From contig CM071568.1 of the NCBI GenBank assembly GCA_036426205.1, forward strand, positions 229,806,148-229,870,147: a stretch of 64,000 nt of DNA. The letters run 5' to 3'. A program made the position numbers and the translations under genes. The DNA is from Ascaphus truei. Its lineage: Eukaryota > Chordata > Amphibia > Anura > Ascaphidae. This document shows, piece after piece, positions 46,886 through 59,992 of this stretch (its first letter is position 1; every line of letters begins with the position of its first letter). Below the pieces are notes generated by a model. The model saw only the letters and a list, made by a program, of their open reading frames with translations. It was not told where the DNA came from and made no database searches.

Positions 46886-48289
46886 TCCCCCCAGTACTCT
46901 GAGGCGAATGCCTAACTCCAGTTGACTAAATATACAGTCTAAAAGTTGGGGTAATGGTTTCCCCACCAGTTTGCCAAACGAAGAGCTTGCCACAATACCT
47001 GACAAAGTCGCTATCCTGATGTTAATGCCACTAAGAGAACTACACTGGTTGCCTGAAAAAGACAATTCAAACTCTTACCTGTTGCTGCAAATGGCGATCC
47101 GCGGTGGAACGCAAGGCACCCAACATGGCGCCACAGCAAGCGTTTCACCGCATGGCTTCGTTGCGGAAGTGGAGGGCTTCCAGACGCGGGAGCAGGTGAG
47201 GAGACGTCCTTCTTCGCGGGCTAACTGGGGGAAAATGGCGGCCGACGGAAACGCGTCGCCGGAAATGGACCAGACGCCATCTTGGAGGAGGCAGCCTGAA
47301 AGACATGCCGGAGAGCGTCATCACTCAGTGCTAGAAGAGACCAACAATCTGCAGTCGGCCGGCGCGCTTTAATAAAACGAAACTAGCCCACTGTCCTATC
47401 TTATGGCGGCAAGCAGCGGAAGGAGCGCTGAACCACATAGAGCGCAGGGCGCAACGGGACCGGCCGGACAATGGAGGCGAAGAGAGAGGGGAGGCCCACC
47501 CGGTTACCCAGCAGATAGCAGGAGATAAGAGAGGCGGGGATATAACACTAAGGGCTAAACAGAAGCAGGCATTAAACAGGGCTGCACCACTTACAGCACG
47601 CAGTTTAGCTCAGTGCCCACAGCTAGATAACCAAAGAGACCCCAAAAAAGGAGCAGACCACTAGCTAATCATACAGAATCCCAGGGCAACAGATGGCTGA
47701 AATATGCACTGACACTGAGGCAGGCAGGAAAGCACAGGAGAGACTAGCGAGCAGGGGCAAGAAGTTATTCTCTACAATTTACACTCTACTTTTAAAAGTT
47801 TGTAGTTGAACTTACAGTTAACAAATCAAGTTACAAAAAGTTGTCGTTACACTATTACACCGCACAGGCAAGGGAGGGAGGGAGGGGTGCTGTCCCTCGT
47901 GAAGGCTTTGTGCATGAGTCTCCACATGGTCGTGGGAGAGAAGACCCACGAGTGGCCCATGGAAGTCCCATTTAGGCCAGCCGAGCAAGACGGGAGAGGG
48001 GGAAGGAGGGCCATCCTGAACTCCGTCCAGGCTGCACGCCTGAAAAGGGTAAAGAAGGAGATTGGGGGAGCTAGTTGTCGCCCAATCCCCGGACAGTTAT
48101 TACATGTTGAAATGAATGTTGAATTGTGTATTTCTATGTCTCCCCAGTGTGTTCCCCTCTGTATCCCCCTGCCATGGCTCCAGTTTGCTGACAGGCGGAA
48201 TCAAACACAGGAACACCTGACACCCTCATCGTTGACACCAGAGGCTCAGACGGTTGCTTACGCAAGAGTAAAGGTTTGGAACTGCAATC
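46886..48289 (+). promoter_or_regulatory. L1 inter-ORF spacer, CpG-rich with promoter-like motifs
   Basis: Unusually long (1.4 kb) for an L1 between ORF1 and ORF2. 47090-47480 is rich in CpG and has several ATGGCGG/ATGGCGC sites (47123, 47236, 47402), resembling the YY1-type core of mammalian L1 promoters. An open frame of 133 codons (46971-47372) and one of 163 codons (47806-48297) have no motif I recognise. A CAG|GTGAG (47196) and a pyrimidine-rich TCCCCAG (48147) could act as splice sites. The promoter role is inference. Confidence 0.35.
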
Positions 48290-51200
48290 ATGAATAAAGG
48301 GATTACTATCATATTACATAATGTAAAAGGCTTTAATAACCCAGGGAAGCGCAGACTAGCTATGACGGACTAGACTATAAAAAAACGGACCCTGACATCA
48401 TCCTCTTACAGGAAACACATTTTTCTAAATCTAGTTCACCGAAATTTATTGATTATAAATTTAAGAACTGGTTCTCAGCCTCAGCCACAAAAAAGAAGAG
48501 AGGGGTAGCCATTTTGGTACATAACCGTTTGCCCTTGACGATTAAGACCATTAAAAAAGACTACAACGGCCGATTTCTCATTTTAAGCGGTGAAATAAGA
48601 GGTCAACCAATCACACTGGCAAACGTTTATGCCCCGAGTGAAGGCACGGAAACTTTCCTAGAAAGATTTTTCGCTTTACTCCAGAGGTTAGCGCAGGGAT
48701 GTGTAATACTTGGGGGCGATTTTAACCAAACGCTAGATCCAATACTAGATAGATGCACCCCGAGCGGTAAACATAGCTCTAGGATAAGACAAACTTGGAA
48801 TAGAGGGCTGCGCACCAATAACCTACTTGATATTTGGCGAGAACAACACCGACAAGATAAAGGTTTTACATTCTACTCCCACCCCCATGACAGATATAGT
48901 CGGATAGACTACCTGTTTATATCCAGAAGAATGGTTTCACAGATCTCCCACACGGGCATCCACGATATTTCGTGGTCAGATCATGCACCGATCGAGCTGC
49001 GGTGCACTGATTTTATTCTAGACAGACCAGGAGCGAACTGGAAGCTCAATGAAGTCTTACTAAAAATCCCCGAAATTGCACAAAATGTAGGGGATAAAAT
49101 CAGGGAATATTTTCAAGAGAATATAGGAAGTGTGACTTCGCAGGCTACCTTGTGGGAGGCCCATAAGGCGACTCTGAGAGGAGAGCTCATGAGGATTGCA
49201 AGCAGGCGAAAGAGGGAGAAGGACAAAAAAATCAATCAGTTACAAGCAGAATTGGCAGTCCTCTCAACTCGGCATAAAAAGAATAAAGACGCATTGACCC
49301 TTAAGGAGTTGCTAGACACTAAAACCAAGCTTAATATCTTGCTGACCTCCCGCGCTGAAAAAGAGCTGACATGGTCTAAGCGGAAATATTTTGAGAAAGC
49401 AAACAGGCCAGATACCCTACTTGCCAAAAAACTAAGAGATAAAAACCAAGTCTCCCAAATTCAGACAATTCGAACAAAACAAGGGGATCTGACCTCTGAT
49501 CCTAAAAAAATAGTTAATGAATTTAAAAAATATTACGAGACCCTGTACGATGGGGCGAAGGTGGCACATACGCCAACCACAAAAGCACGACTAAAGACGT
49601 TCTTAGCTGAGGCTCATCTGCCTACAGTGACAAGAGAGGAGAGGGACGCACTACAGGCAGAATTTACTATTGAGGAACTCCTAGAGGTAATGAAGTCATT
49701 GAAAGCAGCCAAGGCCCCAGGCCCAGATGGCTTTTCCAATCTCTATTATAAGAAATTTCGTAAAATATTAGCTCCTCATCTACTAAAACTATGTAATTCC
49801 TTCTTGGATGGTGCCCCCATCCCGGGCTCGATGCTCCAGGCGTCTATCTCAGTAATCCACAAACAAGGAAAGGACCCAGCGGACTGTAAAAGCTACAGGC
49901 CCATCTCGTTAATAAACTCGGATACAAAAATCTTTTCCAAACTGTTAGCTAACCGCCTTAACCGGGTGTTGTCCAAGTTGGTCCATCCTGATCAAGTAGG
50001 GTTCATATGTGGTCGACAAGCAGCTGATAACACCAGACGGATTATTGACTTAATTGATCTGGCGCAGAAAAAACGTATCCCGTCTATGGTGCTTAGTTTA
50101 GATGCTGAAAAAGCGTTCGACAGAATTGACTGGCCCTACTTGAGGGAGACGCTTGGGGCATTCGGACTGGGAGGGAGAATGATAGAGGCAATTCTCGCTC
50201 TGTATCAGGGACCGACGGCGAAGGTCAGACACCAGGGCTTCCCCTCGGAAGAATTTCAGATAAAGAGCGGCACCAGACAGGGCTGTCCTCTGTCACCCCT
50301 CCTCTTTGCCCTTTGTATTGAACCTTTAGCGGCGCACATCCGCCTTAGTCCAAATATAACAGGCATTCAAATCAGTGACCAGCCACATAAGGTGGCCCTG
50401 TATGCTGATGACGTGATACTCACACTATCACAGCCCCTCACCTCTCTACCGAACGTCTTCCAATTATTAGGGGAATTTAATACGATATCAGGGTTTAAAA
50501 TTAACCAGGCAAAATCAGAAGCCCTAAATATCAATTTACCTAAAGTTACTGAGAAATTGATCACGGTAAATTTTGAATTCAAATGGCAAACCTCCTGCAT
50601 AAAATATCTAGGAATAAATATCACAAAACAATCAGGCACCCTCTTTAAAGCTAATTACCCCAGACTAATTCGGACACTGAAGGAAGATCTCCGGAAATGG
50701 GCAGGGTACAACATATCCTGGATCGGAATAATCCAATCACTAAAAATGAATCTCCTGCCCAGAATTCTGTACCTATTTCAGACTCATCTGGTCCCTATAA
50801 ACAGGGAAGAGATCCTTCGGTTACAGTCCGCAATGGTGAAATTTATCTGGGGTAATAAAACCCCCCGCGTCAAAACTAGCATACTAATTCGACCCACTAC
50901 AAAAGGAGGACTAGCGGTACCTTGCCTGTTGTCGTACTATAGAGCGGCCCAATTAACTCAAATCATCCAGTGGCATACTCACCCTAGTCAGAGGCGCTGG
51001 TAGCTCTGGAATCGGCCTGCTGTGCCCCAGTGGCATTGCAGGACCTGATCTGGCTCCCAAATAAGGTCCGCAAGGACTTCACACACCCGCTCCCCGCGGT
51101 TGTCAGCTCTTTAGCAGTATGGGACAAAAGCAAATATAAACACGTCTTGATGAGACAACACTCTTTGATGACCCCAATTTTGGGAAACCCTGATTTCGCT

Positions 51201-52049
51201 CCGGGCCTGCAGAAGAGAGATTTTAGTACATGGACACAGAAGGGCTATACTCGCCTTCGACACCTGGAGGGTAGAATATATATCAAACCGTTTGAGCAAA
51301 TTAAGTCTGAAAAATCGATTCCAAATTCAGAATTCTTTAGATACCTCCAGCTAAGAGCTTTCTATGATAAATTTCCCATTCGAGCTAAACGCACTAATTT
51401 TGAACAGCTCTGTTCTACTGGAACAGGAACCAAGGGACTTATCTCTACAATGTATAAAGCGGTGGTCTGTCCGAATCCTGACGCTGACGTGACATTAAAG
51501 TATAGGAACAGATGGGAAAGAGATCTAGGAGACACATTAGAGGACAAAGACTGGGATCAAATCAGCTTGGCGGCAGCTAAGAGCTCGATTTGCACGACAT
51601 TAAAGGAAAACGCGTATAAAGTCCTGATCAGGTGGTATCTGACTCCAACACGATTATCAAAGTTTGTCAGAGGTTACCCCCCATTGTGCCCTAAACAATG
51701 TGGGGAGCAGGCAGACTTGCTGCACATGCTGTGGGGTTGCACCAAGGTACTCCCAATCTGGGAGGAGATCAGAAATTGGCTTCAGAGAATTCTCGACTGC
51801 ACGATCCCTTTGGACCCCTGGTTGTTTCTGCTGGCCAGATGCACCCCGGGGTTAAACAGGTCGGAGCACAAATTAATTGCACATTTTGCAACTGCCCTGA
51901 GGTGCGAACTCGCAGCATTGTGGAAGCAACCGGATCTACCAAATATCCCAAAAATCAGAAATCGAATTTGGCACGTTTGCCGGATGGAGCAGTTAACGAG
52001 TCTGGTTAACGACACCGGCACAAACTTTCTCAAAGTCTGGTCACCATGA
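48290..52049 (+). pseudogene. ORF2: L1 ORF2 (endonuclease / reverse transcriptase), two frame breaks
   Basis: Would encode about 1,250 residues, normal for L1. ATG 48290 starts the endonuclease (MNKGITIILHNVKGFNNPGK). A stop and frame change occur at about 48371, where copy 2 instead reads an in-frame GAAGACTAT. The main frame (to 51003) has NVYAPSE, GGDFNQTLDP, SRIDYLFISRRM and SDHAP of the APE endonuclease, then RT blocks APGPDGFSN, RPISLIN, LDAEKAFDRIDW, GTRQGCPLSP and the catalytic YADD (about 50401), then SGFKINQAKSEALN. A missing G in GCTGGTAGC (51000) shifts the frame. The rest (51000-52049) carries the C-terminal C-PKQ-C-GEQADLL-H-MLWG-C zinc knuckle (from 51687). Target-primed reverse transcription is the family role. 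This copy could not make it intact. Confidence 0.9.
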
Positions 52050-52560
52050 CCTGAACGATATCCCAGGGGTCAATGCCTCCAACATACTGCTTTAATAGCT
52101 TTAATAGCTCTAGGCGCGTTCTCCTTGGATGAAGTGTAGAGGACAGGGAGACATAGAATCATACCAAAGTAAGGGGATAACTAAATTCGGTAGAGAAAAG
52201 GACAAGCAAGGGCCAAGATATATCAGAAGAGATCAGAAGCCAACGCTACGACCACAGATACCGGGAGATCTTCCGGACCAGAAGTCTTCAAAACCCAAGA
52301 AGACCAGAAGTTAGCGAGAACCGTAGCCTCTAAGATGAGCCCAGCTGAGTTGAAATCGTTCTGTGGCAACCCCCCCCCCCCCCCTCCCCCCTGATGTAGT
52401 ATGTCTGTACGTCTTGTTGGTCTGTATGTCACCCCAGTATGTCTTATGTGAGTCTACTTATATGAGTTGTTGTGGGTACTTTTGTATAAGACAATGGGTT
52501 GGGAGATAATGTGATTATTGTACCATGCACTCAATAAAAACTTTTTTGGTTGAAAAAAAA
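52050..52560 (+). other. L1 3' UTR with poly(C), AATAAA and A-tail
   Basis: Contains a C14 run (52371-52384), then AATAAA at 52533-52538, and ends GGTTG followed by nine A. Copy 2 has the same order with a shorter C-run. Confidence 0.8.
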
Positions 52561-52575
52561 ATGAGAGGTAATACT

Positions 52576-52753
52576 GGGCGTGTATGTGTATACCGGTATT
52601 ACCTCTCTGGACATGTATGTGTATACCGGTATTACCTCTCTGGACATGTATGTGTATACTGGTATTACCTCTCTGGACATGTATGTGTATACCGGTATTA
52701 CCTCTCTGGGCGTGTATGTGTATACCGGTATTACCTCTCTGGAGATGTATGTG
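52576..52753 (+). repeat. 33-bp minisatellite, about 5.4 units
   Basis: Units of the type GG(A/G)C(A/G)TGTATGTGTATACC followed by GGTATTACCTCTCT. Translation gives an 11-residue VCVYRYYLSGH repeat, a frame of 87 codons that is not a gene. The last partial unit TATGTGT merges into the start of duplication copy 2 (44749-like TATGTGTAAATA). Confidence 0.95.
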
Positions 52754-53937
52754 TTGTAAATAGTGGCATTCAAGTAGCTCGACTGTGAGAAGCTAATACT
52801 GTGGACACAATCCAAATATGTGGGAAGGAAATGTCATTACTGACAACCTAATATTTATATATGTATGCATAACATGATTTACATAGAGCTATGGGAATAT
52901 CGCAAGGCAGTTTCTTATTTCCGTACAAATTAGTGTCTATTACAGTACATTTATCAGGAATACACATGTGGATAGATATGCCATAGATTTGTATTGCATG
53001 TTGAAATTCCACATGTAATAATAAAACGACAATTACAGATGTTAGCTCTTCTCTTTTCGTATTCAGAAAATGTGAAGTGATATTTGTGACCGGTGAGTTC
53101 AGCTGCTTAAATTAAGACCAAAAATAAATGGGTTGTCTTAGATACTTATGTAAGATATTCGTTGTCTTCAACGATTAAAAGTAGCCTACAAAATAGTGTA
53201 TCGATAATTGAATGCAATAATGTGGGTCACAGTAATCTAGAAGTTTAATGGGAAGAGTTGTGAATATTGTTACCTGTAGTTGTTGGGAGTTTTATGAATG
53301 GGAGTTAGGACATGCCCAGGGAACGTGGCTTTTTGTTCCAGGCCAGAGTTTTGGGATAACCAGCCTGTATTTAGGATATGTAAATTAGAATTCAGCAGAG
53401 GAATGTTTTATACCAAAACCAACATGAATTCTCATATTCAATCTCCACAACCTCTTGGAGGGAGCACATATTGTTATGTGGTATGTATTTACATAGATTT
53501 TTTGTTTTTTATCCGTTATTTTCTGGAATGGTCTGCAATTATATATTATATGTTTGTTGTTAATCTTTTTTTCTGTAACCAAGCACTGCTACATTTGTAG
53601 ATATTAAATCTAAAATGGTAAGTATTGTCTTGGGCTTTAAATTAATCTAACACCATGTGATTAGAGAGTAACTGATGTTAGGAACACATTTTGGCTACAT
53701 TGGGTTGTGTTTTTAAATTACATATTTTTCCTAGTAAGCAGAGACGAAGGCCACTAAAGATAGGCCCTTAAAAATATTCATGGTGGAGGCGCATGCGCGA
53801 GGGCTGGAGGGATGGCAGCTTAGCTTAAAACTAGAGCTCCGTCCCCCACCTCCTAACGATACGAAAACGGCAATACAAAATCCAACGGAAAAAATCACAA
53901 CAATAAAGTAGGGACAGAGTAGTGGATACTCCACGAT

Positions 53938-54878
53938 GGCCCCACTTACAGCAAAAAAAAAAAGGAAGGCGATTTAAGAGAATATGGGTCGCTCTACCCA
54001 CGAGGCGCTGCTGCAGCGATGCCGCCAGAGAATCAAACAGCGGGATCCGATTCAGAGAGGGAAGAGGACCCCCCACACCAGCCACCCCAGATGCACTGTC
54101 GAATCTGCGATTGATCGCTTTATATTCAGGATATGAAAGACATGATCTATGTTGGACTTCAGGATTTAAGAAGGAGGTCAAGGTCTGGGTGAGAGAAAGG
54201 GGGCCCTGGAGGAGGAAACGATGGCGGGCGCCGCATCCAAACAAATTAAGAAAACAGTAAAAGAACCACGCAATACAAACCCAGATTGCGGAGATGAGAC
54301 AGGCAGGAGGATGCCGAAAACCAAGAGACCGAGAAACAATATCAGGGTGCGCGTTGGTGTCCCAGAGACAATCACGGATGCAGAAGAATTAATACCAGAG
54401 TGGCTAGTAAACCAATAAGCCCGACATACCTGCTACAGAAAGAGCTATGGACCGCTGTCACAGAGCCCTTAGAAAGCCGCCCAGCAGCAACGGATCAACG
54501 CGGGATATTATGCAAGGTGTGATTATTTTAAAACAAGAGACGCTATCTTTAAATGTGCAAGAGCGGAGGTGGCATGCCGGTTCGAGGGGGGAACCACAAT
54601 CCAATTGGTTTCAAGACTTATCCCCGATCACTCTACAAGGAGAAGAGCATGCATCCTGTCACTAAACTACTGAGGGACCGCGGCAGTACGAATCGTTGGA
54701 CTTTCCTTGGCATAGGGTCATACGGAACGGAAGGGCCATATCAATGAAGGACCCAGGAGAAAGTGAGGAATTTCTAATAACTGGGACTGAAGGAGGGCCG
54801 ATACAAAGTCCCAGGAGAGAGGCCACGAGAGGATCAGAGTGGAGCACAGAGGGACGTCAAAATCCCTGAGATCGGTGA
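53938..54878 (+). pseudogene. ORF1: L1 ORF1, copy 2, many frame breaks
   Basis: Collinear with 45937-46885. Short pieces in rotating frames, for example RNNIRVRVGVPETITDAEE at about 54340 (one residue inserted by a base gain) and MDRCHRALRKPP at 54447. No frame longer than about 112 codons survives. Breaks occur about every 50-100 bases and do not favour any part of the gene. Confidence 0.8.
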
Positions 54879-56274
54879 TGCCCCCCAGTACTGGCGGCGA
54901 ATGCTAACTCAGTTGACTAAATATATACAGTCTAAAAGTTGGGTAATGGTCCCACCAGTTTGCTACACGAAGAGCTTGCCCATACCTGACAAAGTCGCAA
55001 TCCTGATTTATGCCACTAAGGAAACACACTGGTTGCCTGAAAAAGGACAATTCAAACTCTTACCTGTTGTGCAAATGGCGATCCGCGGTGGAACGCAAGG
55101 CACCCAAATGGCGCACAGCAAGCGTTTCACCGCATGGCTTCGTTGCGGAAGTGGAGGATTCCAGACGCGGCGAGGTGAGGAGACGTTTCTTCGCGGGCTA
55201 ACTGGGGGAAATGGCGGCCGACGGAAACCGCGTCGCCGGAAATGGACCAGAGCCATCTTGGAGGAGGCAGCCTGAAAGACATGCCGGAGGAGCGTCATCA
55301 CTCGTTGCTAGAGAGACCAACAAATCGCAGTCGGCCGGCGGCTTTAATAAAACGAAACTTAGGCCCAACTGTCCTATCTATGGCGGCAAGCAGCGGAAGT
55401 GAGCGCTGAACCAAATAGAGCGCAGGGCGCAACGGGACCCGGTCCGGACAATGGAGGCGAAGAGAGAGGGGAGAGGCCCACCCGGTTACCCAGCAGTAGC
55501 AGGAGATAAGAGAGGCGGGGGATAAAACTAAGTGGCTAAACAGAAGCAGGCATTAAACAGGGCTGCACCACTTTACAGCACGCAGTTTAGCTAGTGCCCA
55601 CAGCTAGTAACCAAAGAGACCCCAAAAAAGGAGCAGACCACTAGCTAATCATACAGATCCAGGGAACAGATGGCTGTGAAATATGCATGACACTGAGGCA
55701 GGCAAAAGGAAAGCACAGAGAGAGACTAGCGAGCAGGGGCAAGAAGTTATTCTCTACAATTTCCACTCTACTTTTAAAAGTTTGTAGTTGAATTACAGTT
55801 AACAAATCAAGTTACAACAAGTCGTGTCGTTACCTATTTACACCGCACAGGCAAGGGAGGGAGGGAGGGGTTGCTGTCCCTCGTGAGGCTTTGTGCATGA
55901 GTCTCCACATGGTCGTGGGAGGGAAGACCCACGAGTGGACCATGAAAGTCCCATTTAGGCCAGCCGAGCAGACGGGGAGTGTGGGAAGGAGGGCCATCCT
56001 GAACTCCGTCCAGTGCACGCACCCCTGAAAAAGGGTAAAGAAAGGAGATTGGGGGAGTAGTTGTCGCCCCATCCACGGGGCCAGTTATTACATGTTGAAT
56101 GGAATGTTGAATTGTGTATTTTATGTGTCTCCCCAGTGTGTTTCCCTCTGTATCCCTGCCATGGCTCAGTTTGCTGACAGGCGGAATCAAACACAGGAAC
56201 ACCTGACACCCTCATCGTTGACACCAGAGGCTCAGAGCGTTGCTTACGCAAGAGTAAGGTTTGGAACTGCAATC
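54879..56274 (+). other. L1 inter-ORF spacer, copy 2
   Basis: Collinear with 46886-48289, including the CpG-rich block (55080-55460). Confidence 0.8.
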
Positions 56275-59200
56275 ATGAATAAAGGGATTACTATCAATTA
56301 CATAATGTAAAAGGATTATAACCCAGGGAAGCGCCACTAGCTATGACGGAAGACTATAAAAAAGGACCCTGCACATCATCCTCTTACCGGAAAACACTAT
56401 TTTTCTAAATCTAGTTCATCACGAAATTTATTGATTATAAATTAAGAAAGTGTTCTCAGCCTCAGCCACAAAAAAGAAGAGAGGGGTAGCCATTTGTACA
56501 AACCGTTTGCCTTGACGATTAAGACCATTAAAAAGACTACAACGCGCCGATTTCCATTTTAAGCGGTGAAAAATAAGAGGTCAACCAATCCCACTGGCAA
56601 ACGTTTATGCCCCGAGTGAAGGCAACGGAAACGTTCCTAGAAAGATTTTTCGTTTTACTCCAGAGGTTAGCGCCAGGGATGTGTAATACTTGGGGGGATT
56701 TAACCAAACGCTAGATCCATACTAGATAGATGCACCAGAAGGTTAAACATAGCTTAGGATAAGACAAACTTGGAATATGGGGCTGCGCACCAATAACCTA
56801 CTTGATATTTGGCGAGAACAACACCGACAAGATAAAGGTTTTACATTCTACTCCCACCCCATGACAGATATAGTCGGATAGACTACTGTTTTATATCCAG
56901 TAGAATGGTTTCACAGATTCTCCCACACGGATCCACGTATTGTGGTCAGATCATGCACCGATCGAGCTGCGGTGCACTGATTTTATTCTAGACAGACCCG
57001 GAGCGAAACTGGAAGCTAAAGAAGTCTTACTAAAAATCCCGAAATTGCCACAAATGTAGGGGATAAAATCAGGGAATATTTCAAGAGATATATGTGGAAG
57101 GGTGACTTCGAGGTACCTGGGGGAGGCCCATAAGGCGACTCTTGAAGGGAGAGCTCATGAGGATTGCAAGCAGAGGCGAAAGAGGGAGAAGGACAAAAAA
57201 AACAATTCAGTTACAAGCAGATTGGCAGTCCTCTCAAATGGCATTAAAGAATAAAGACGGCATTGACCCTTAAGGAGTTGCTAGACACTAAAACCAAGTA
57301 AATCTTGCTGACCTCCCGCGCTGAAAAGAGCTGACGTTCTAAGCGGAATATTTGTGAGAAAGCAAAAGGCCAGACTACCCTACTTGCCAAAAAACTAAGA
57401 GAAAAAAACCAAGTCTCCCAAATTCAGACAATTCGAACAAAACAAGGGGATCTGACCTCTGATCCTAAAAAAATAGTTAATGAATTTAAAAAATATTACG
57501 AGACCCTGGACGATGTGGGCGAAGGTGGGCACATACGCCAACACAAAAGCACGACTAAAGACGTTCTTAGCTGAGGCTCATCTGCCTACAGGACAAGCAG
57601 AGGAGGGGACGCACTACAGCGAGAATTTACTATTGAGGAACTCCTAGAGTAGAAGTCTGAAAGACAGCCAAGGCCCCAGGCCCAGATGGCTTTTCCAATC
57701 TCTATTATAGAAATTTCGTAAAATATTAGCTCCTCATCTACAAAAAACTATGTAATTTCCTTCTTGGATGGTGCCCCCATTCCGGCTCGATGCTCCAGGC
57801 TCTATCTCAGTAATCCACAAACAAGGATAAGGACCAGCGGACGTAAAAGCTCACAGCCCATCTCGTTAATAAACTCGGATACAAAATCTTTTCCAAACTG
57901 TTAGCTAAACCGCCTTAACCGGGTGTTGTCCAAGTTGGTCATCCTGATCAAGTAGGGTTATATGTGGTCGACAAGCAGCTGATAACACCAGACGGATTAT
58001 GACTAATTGATCTGGCGCAGAAAAAACGTTTATCCCGTCTATGGTGCTTGTTTTAGATGCTGAAAAAGAAGGTCGACAGAATTGAATGGCCTACTTGAGG
58101 GAGACCTTGGGGCATTCGGACTGGGAGGGAGAATGTAGAGGCAATTCTACGCTCTGTATCAGGGACCGACGGCGAAGGTCAGACACCAGGGCTTCCCCTC
58201 GGAAGAATTTCGATAAAGAGCGGCCCAGACAGGGCTGTCCTCTGTCACCTCCCTCCTTTTGCCCTTTGTATACCTTTAGCGGCGCAACATCCGCTTAGTC
58301 CAAATATAACAGGCATTCAAATCAGTGACCAGCCCACATAAGGTGGCCCTGTAGCTGATGACGTGATACTCACACTATCACAGCCCCTCACCTCTATACC
58401 GAACGTCTTCCATTATTAGGGGAATTTAATACGTATCAGGGTTTAAAATTAACCAGGCAAAATCAGAAGCCCTAAATATCAATTTACCTAAAGTTACTGA
58501 GAAATTGATCACGGTAATTTGGATTCAAATGGCAAACCTCCTGAGCATAAAATATCTAGGTAATAAAATATCACCAAACAATCAGGCACCCTTTTAAAGC
58601 TAATTACCCCAGACTAATCGGACACTGAAGGAAGATCTCCGGAAAATGGGCAGGTACACACATATCTGGATCGGAAAATCCAATCACTAAAAATGAATCT
58701 CTGCCCAGAATTCTGTACCTATTTCAGAACTCATATGGTCCCTATAAACAGGGAAAGATCCTTCGTTACACGTCCGCAATGGGATGAAATTTATCTGTGG
58801 GTAATAAAAACCCCCCGCGTCAAACTGACATACTAAATTCGACCCACACCAAAAGGAGACTAGCGGTACCTTGCCTGTTGTCGTACTATAGAGCGGCCAA
58901 TTAAACTCAAATCATCCAGTGGCTACTCACCCTAGTCAGAGGCGCTGGTAGCTCTGGAATCGGCTGCTGTGCCCCAGTGGCATTGCAGGACCTGATCTGG
59001 CTCCCAAATAAGGTCGCAAGGACTTCACACACCGCTCCCGCGGTTGTCAGCTTTAGCAGTATGGGACAAAAGCAAATATAAAACAGCTTGATGAGACACA
59101 TCTTTGATGACCCCAATTTTGGGAAACCCTGATTTCGCTCCGGGCCCTGCAGAAGAGAGATTTTAGTACATGGACACAGAAGGGCTATACTCGCCTTCGA

Positions 59201-59992
59201 CACCTGGAGGGTAGAATATATCAAACCGTTTGAGCAAATTAAGTCTGAAAAATCGATTCCAATTCAGAATTCTTTAGATAACTCCAGCTAAGGAGCTTTC
59301 TATGATAATTCCCATTCGAGCTAACGACTAATTTTAACAGCTCTGTTCTACTGGAAACAGGAACCAAGGGACTTATCTCTACAATGTATAAAGCGGTGGT
59401 CTGTCCGAATCCTGACGTCTGACGTGACATTTAAAGATATAGGAACAGATGGGAAAGAGATCTAGGAGACACATTAGAGGACAAAGATGGGATCAAATCA
59501 GCTTGGCGGCAGCTAAGAGCTCGATTTGCACGACATTAAAGGAAAAACGCGTATAAAGTCCTGATCAGGTGGTATCTGACTCCAACACGATTATCAAAGT
59601 TTGTCAGAGGTTACCCCCCATTGTGCCCTAAACAATGTGGGGGAGGCAGAAGCAGACTTGCTGACATGCTGTGGGGTTGCACCAAGGTACTCCCAATCTG
59701 GGAGGAGAATCAGAAATGGCTTCAGAGAAATTCTCGATCCTGCACGATCCCTTTGGACCCCTGGTTGTTTCTGCTGGCCCAGATGCACCCCGGGTTAAAC
59801 AGGTCGGAGCACAAATTAATTGCACATTTTGCACTGCCCGAGTGAGGTGCGAACTCGCAGCTATTGTGAAGCAACCGGATTACCAAAATCCCAAAAATCA
59901 GAAAATCGAATTTGGCACGTTTGCGGATGGAGCAGTTAACGAGTCTGGTTAACGACAACCGGCACAAACTTTCTCAAGTATGGTCACCATGA
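56275..59992 (+). pseudogene. ORF2: L1 ORF2, copy 2, many frame breaks
   Basis: Collinear with 48290-52049. Endonuclease (GACCGATCG.. block at 56955), RT and zinc-knuckle coding sequence are all present but broken at dozens of points. For example the YADD codons read CTGTAGCTGATGAC at 58350, missing one base. It shares the GCTGGTAGC frame break with copy 1 (58945), so that lesion was in the common source. It lacks copy 1's stop at 48371. Confidence 0.8.

Larger units (their letters stand above)
44749..52555 (+). repeat. 7.8-kb duplicated segment, copy 1 (clean)
   Basis: About 1.03 kb of flank plus the whole L1. It ends at the L1 poly(A), which runs into a minisatellite instead of a target duplication. 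Copy 2 is 52747-60507. Confidence 0.9.
45796..52560 (+). mobile_element. near-full-length L1-clade non-LTR retrotransposon
   Basis: Order: ~140-bp 5' leader beginning AGGCGCATGCGCGAGGCTGG, ORF1, a 1.4-kb inter-ORF spacer, ORF2 (endonuclease, RT, C-terminal zinc knuckle), ~510-bp 3' UTR with AATAAA and A-tail. L1-clade assignment follows from the ORF1 type and the CX3CX7HX4C motif of ORF2. It carries few lesions, so it is a fairly recent insertion, but no ORF2 frame is intact. Confidence 0.9.

Noticed and set aside
52576..52753. CRISPR-like array (33-bp units)
   Set aside because: Units are contiguous without unique spacers and the context is eukaryotic. It is a minisatellite.
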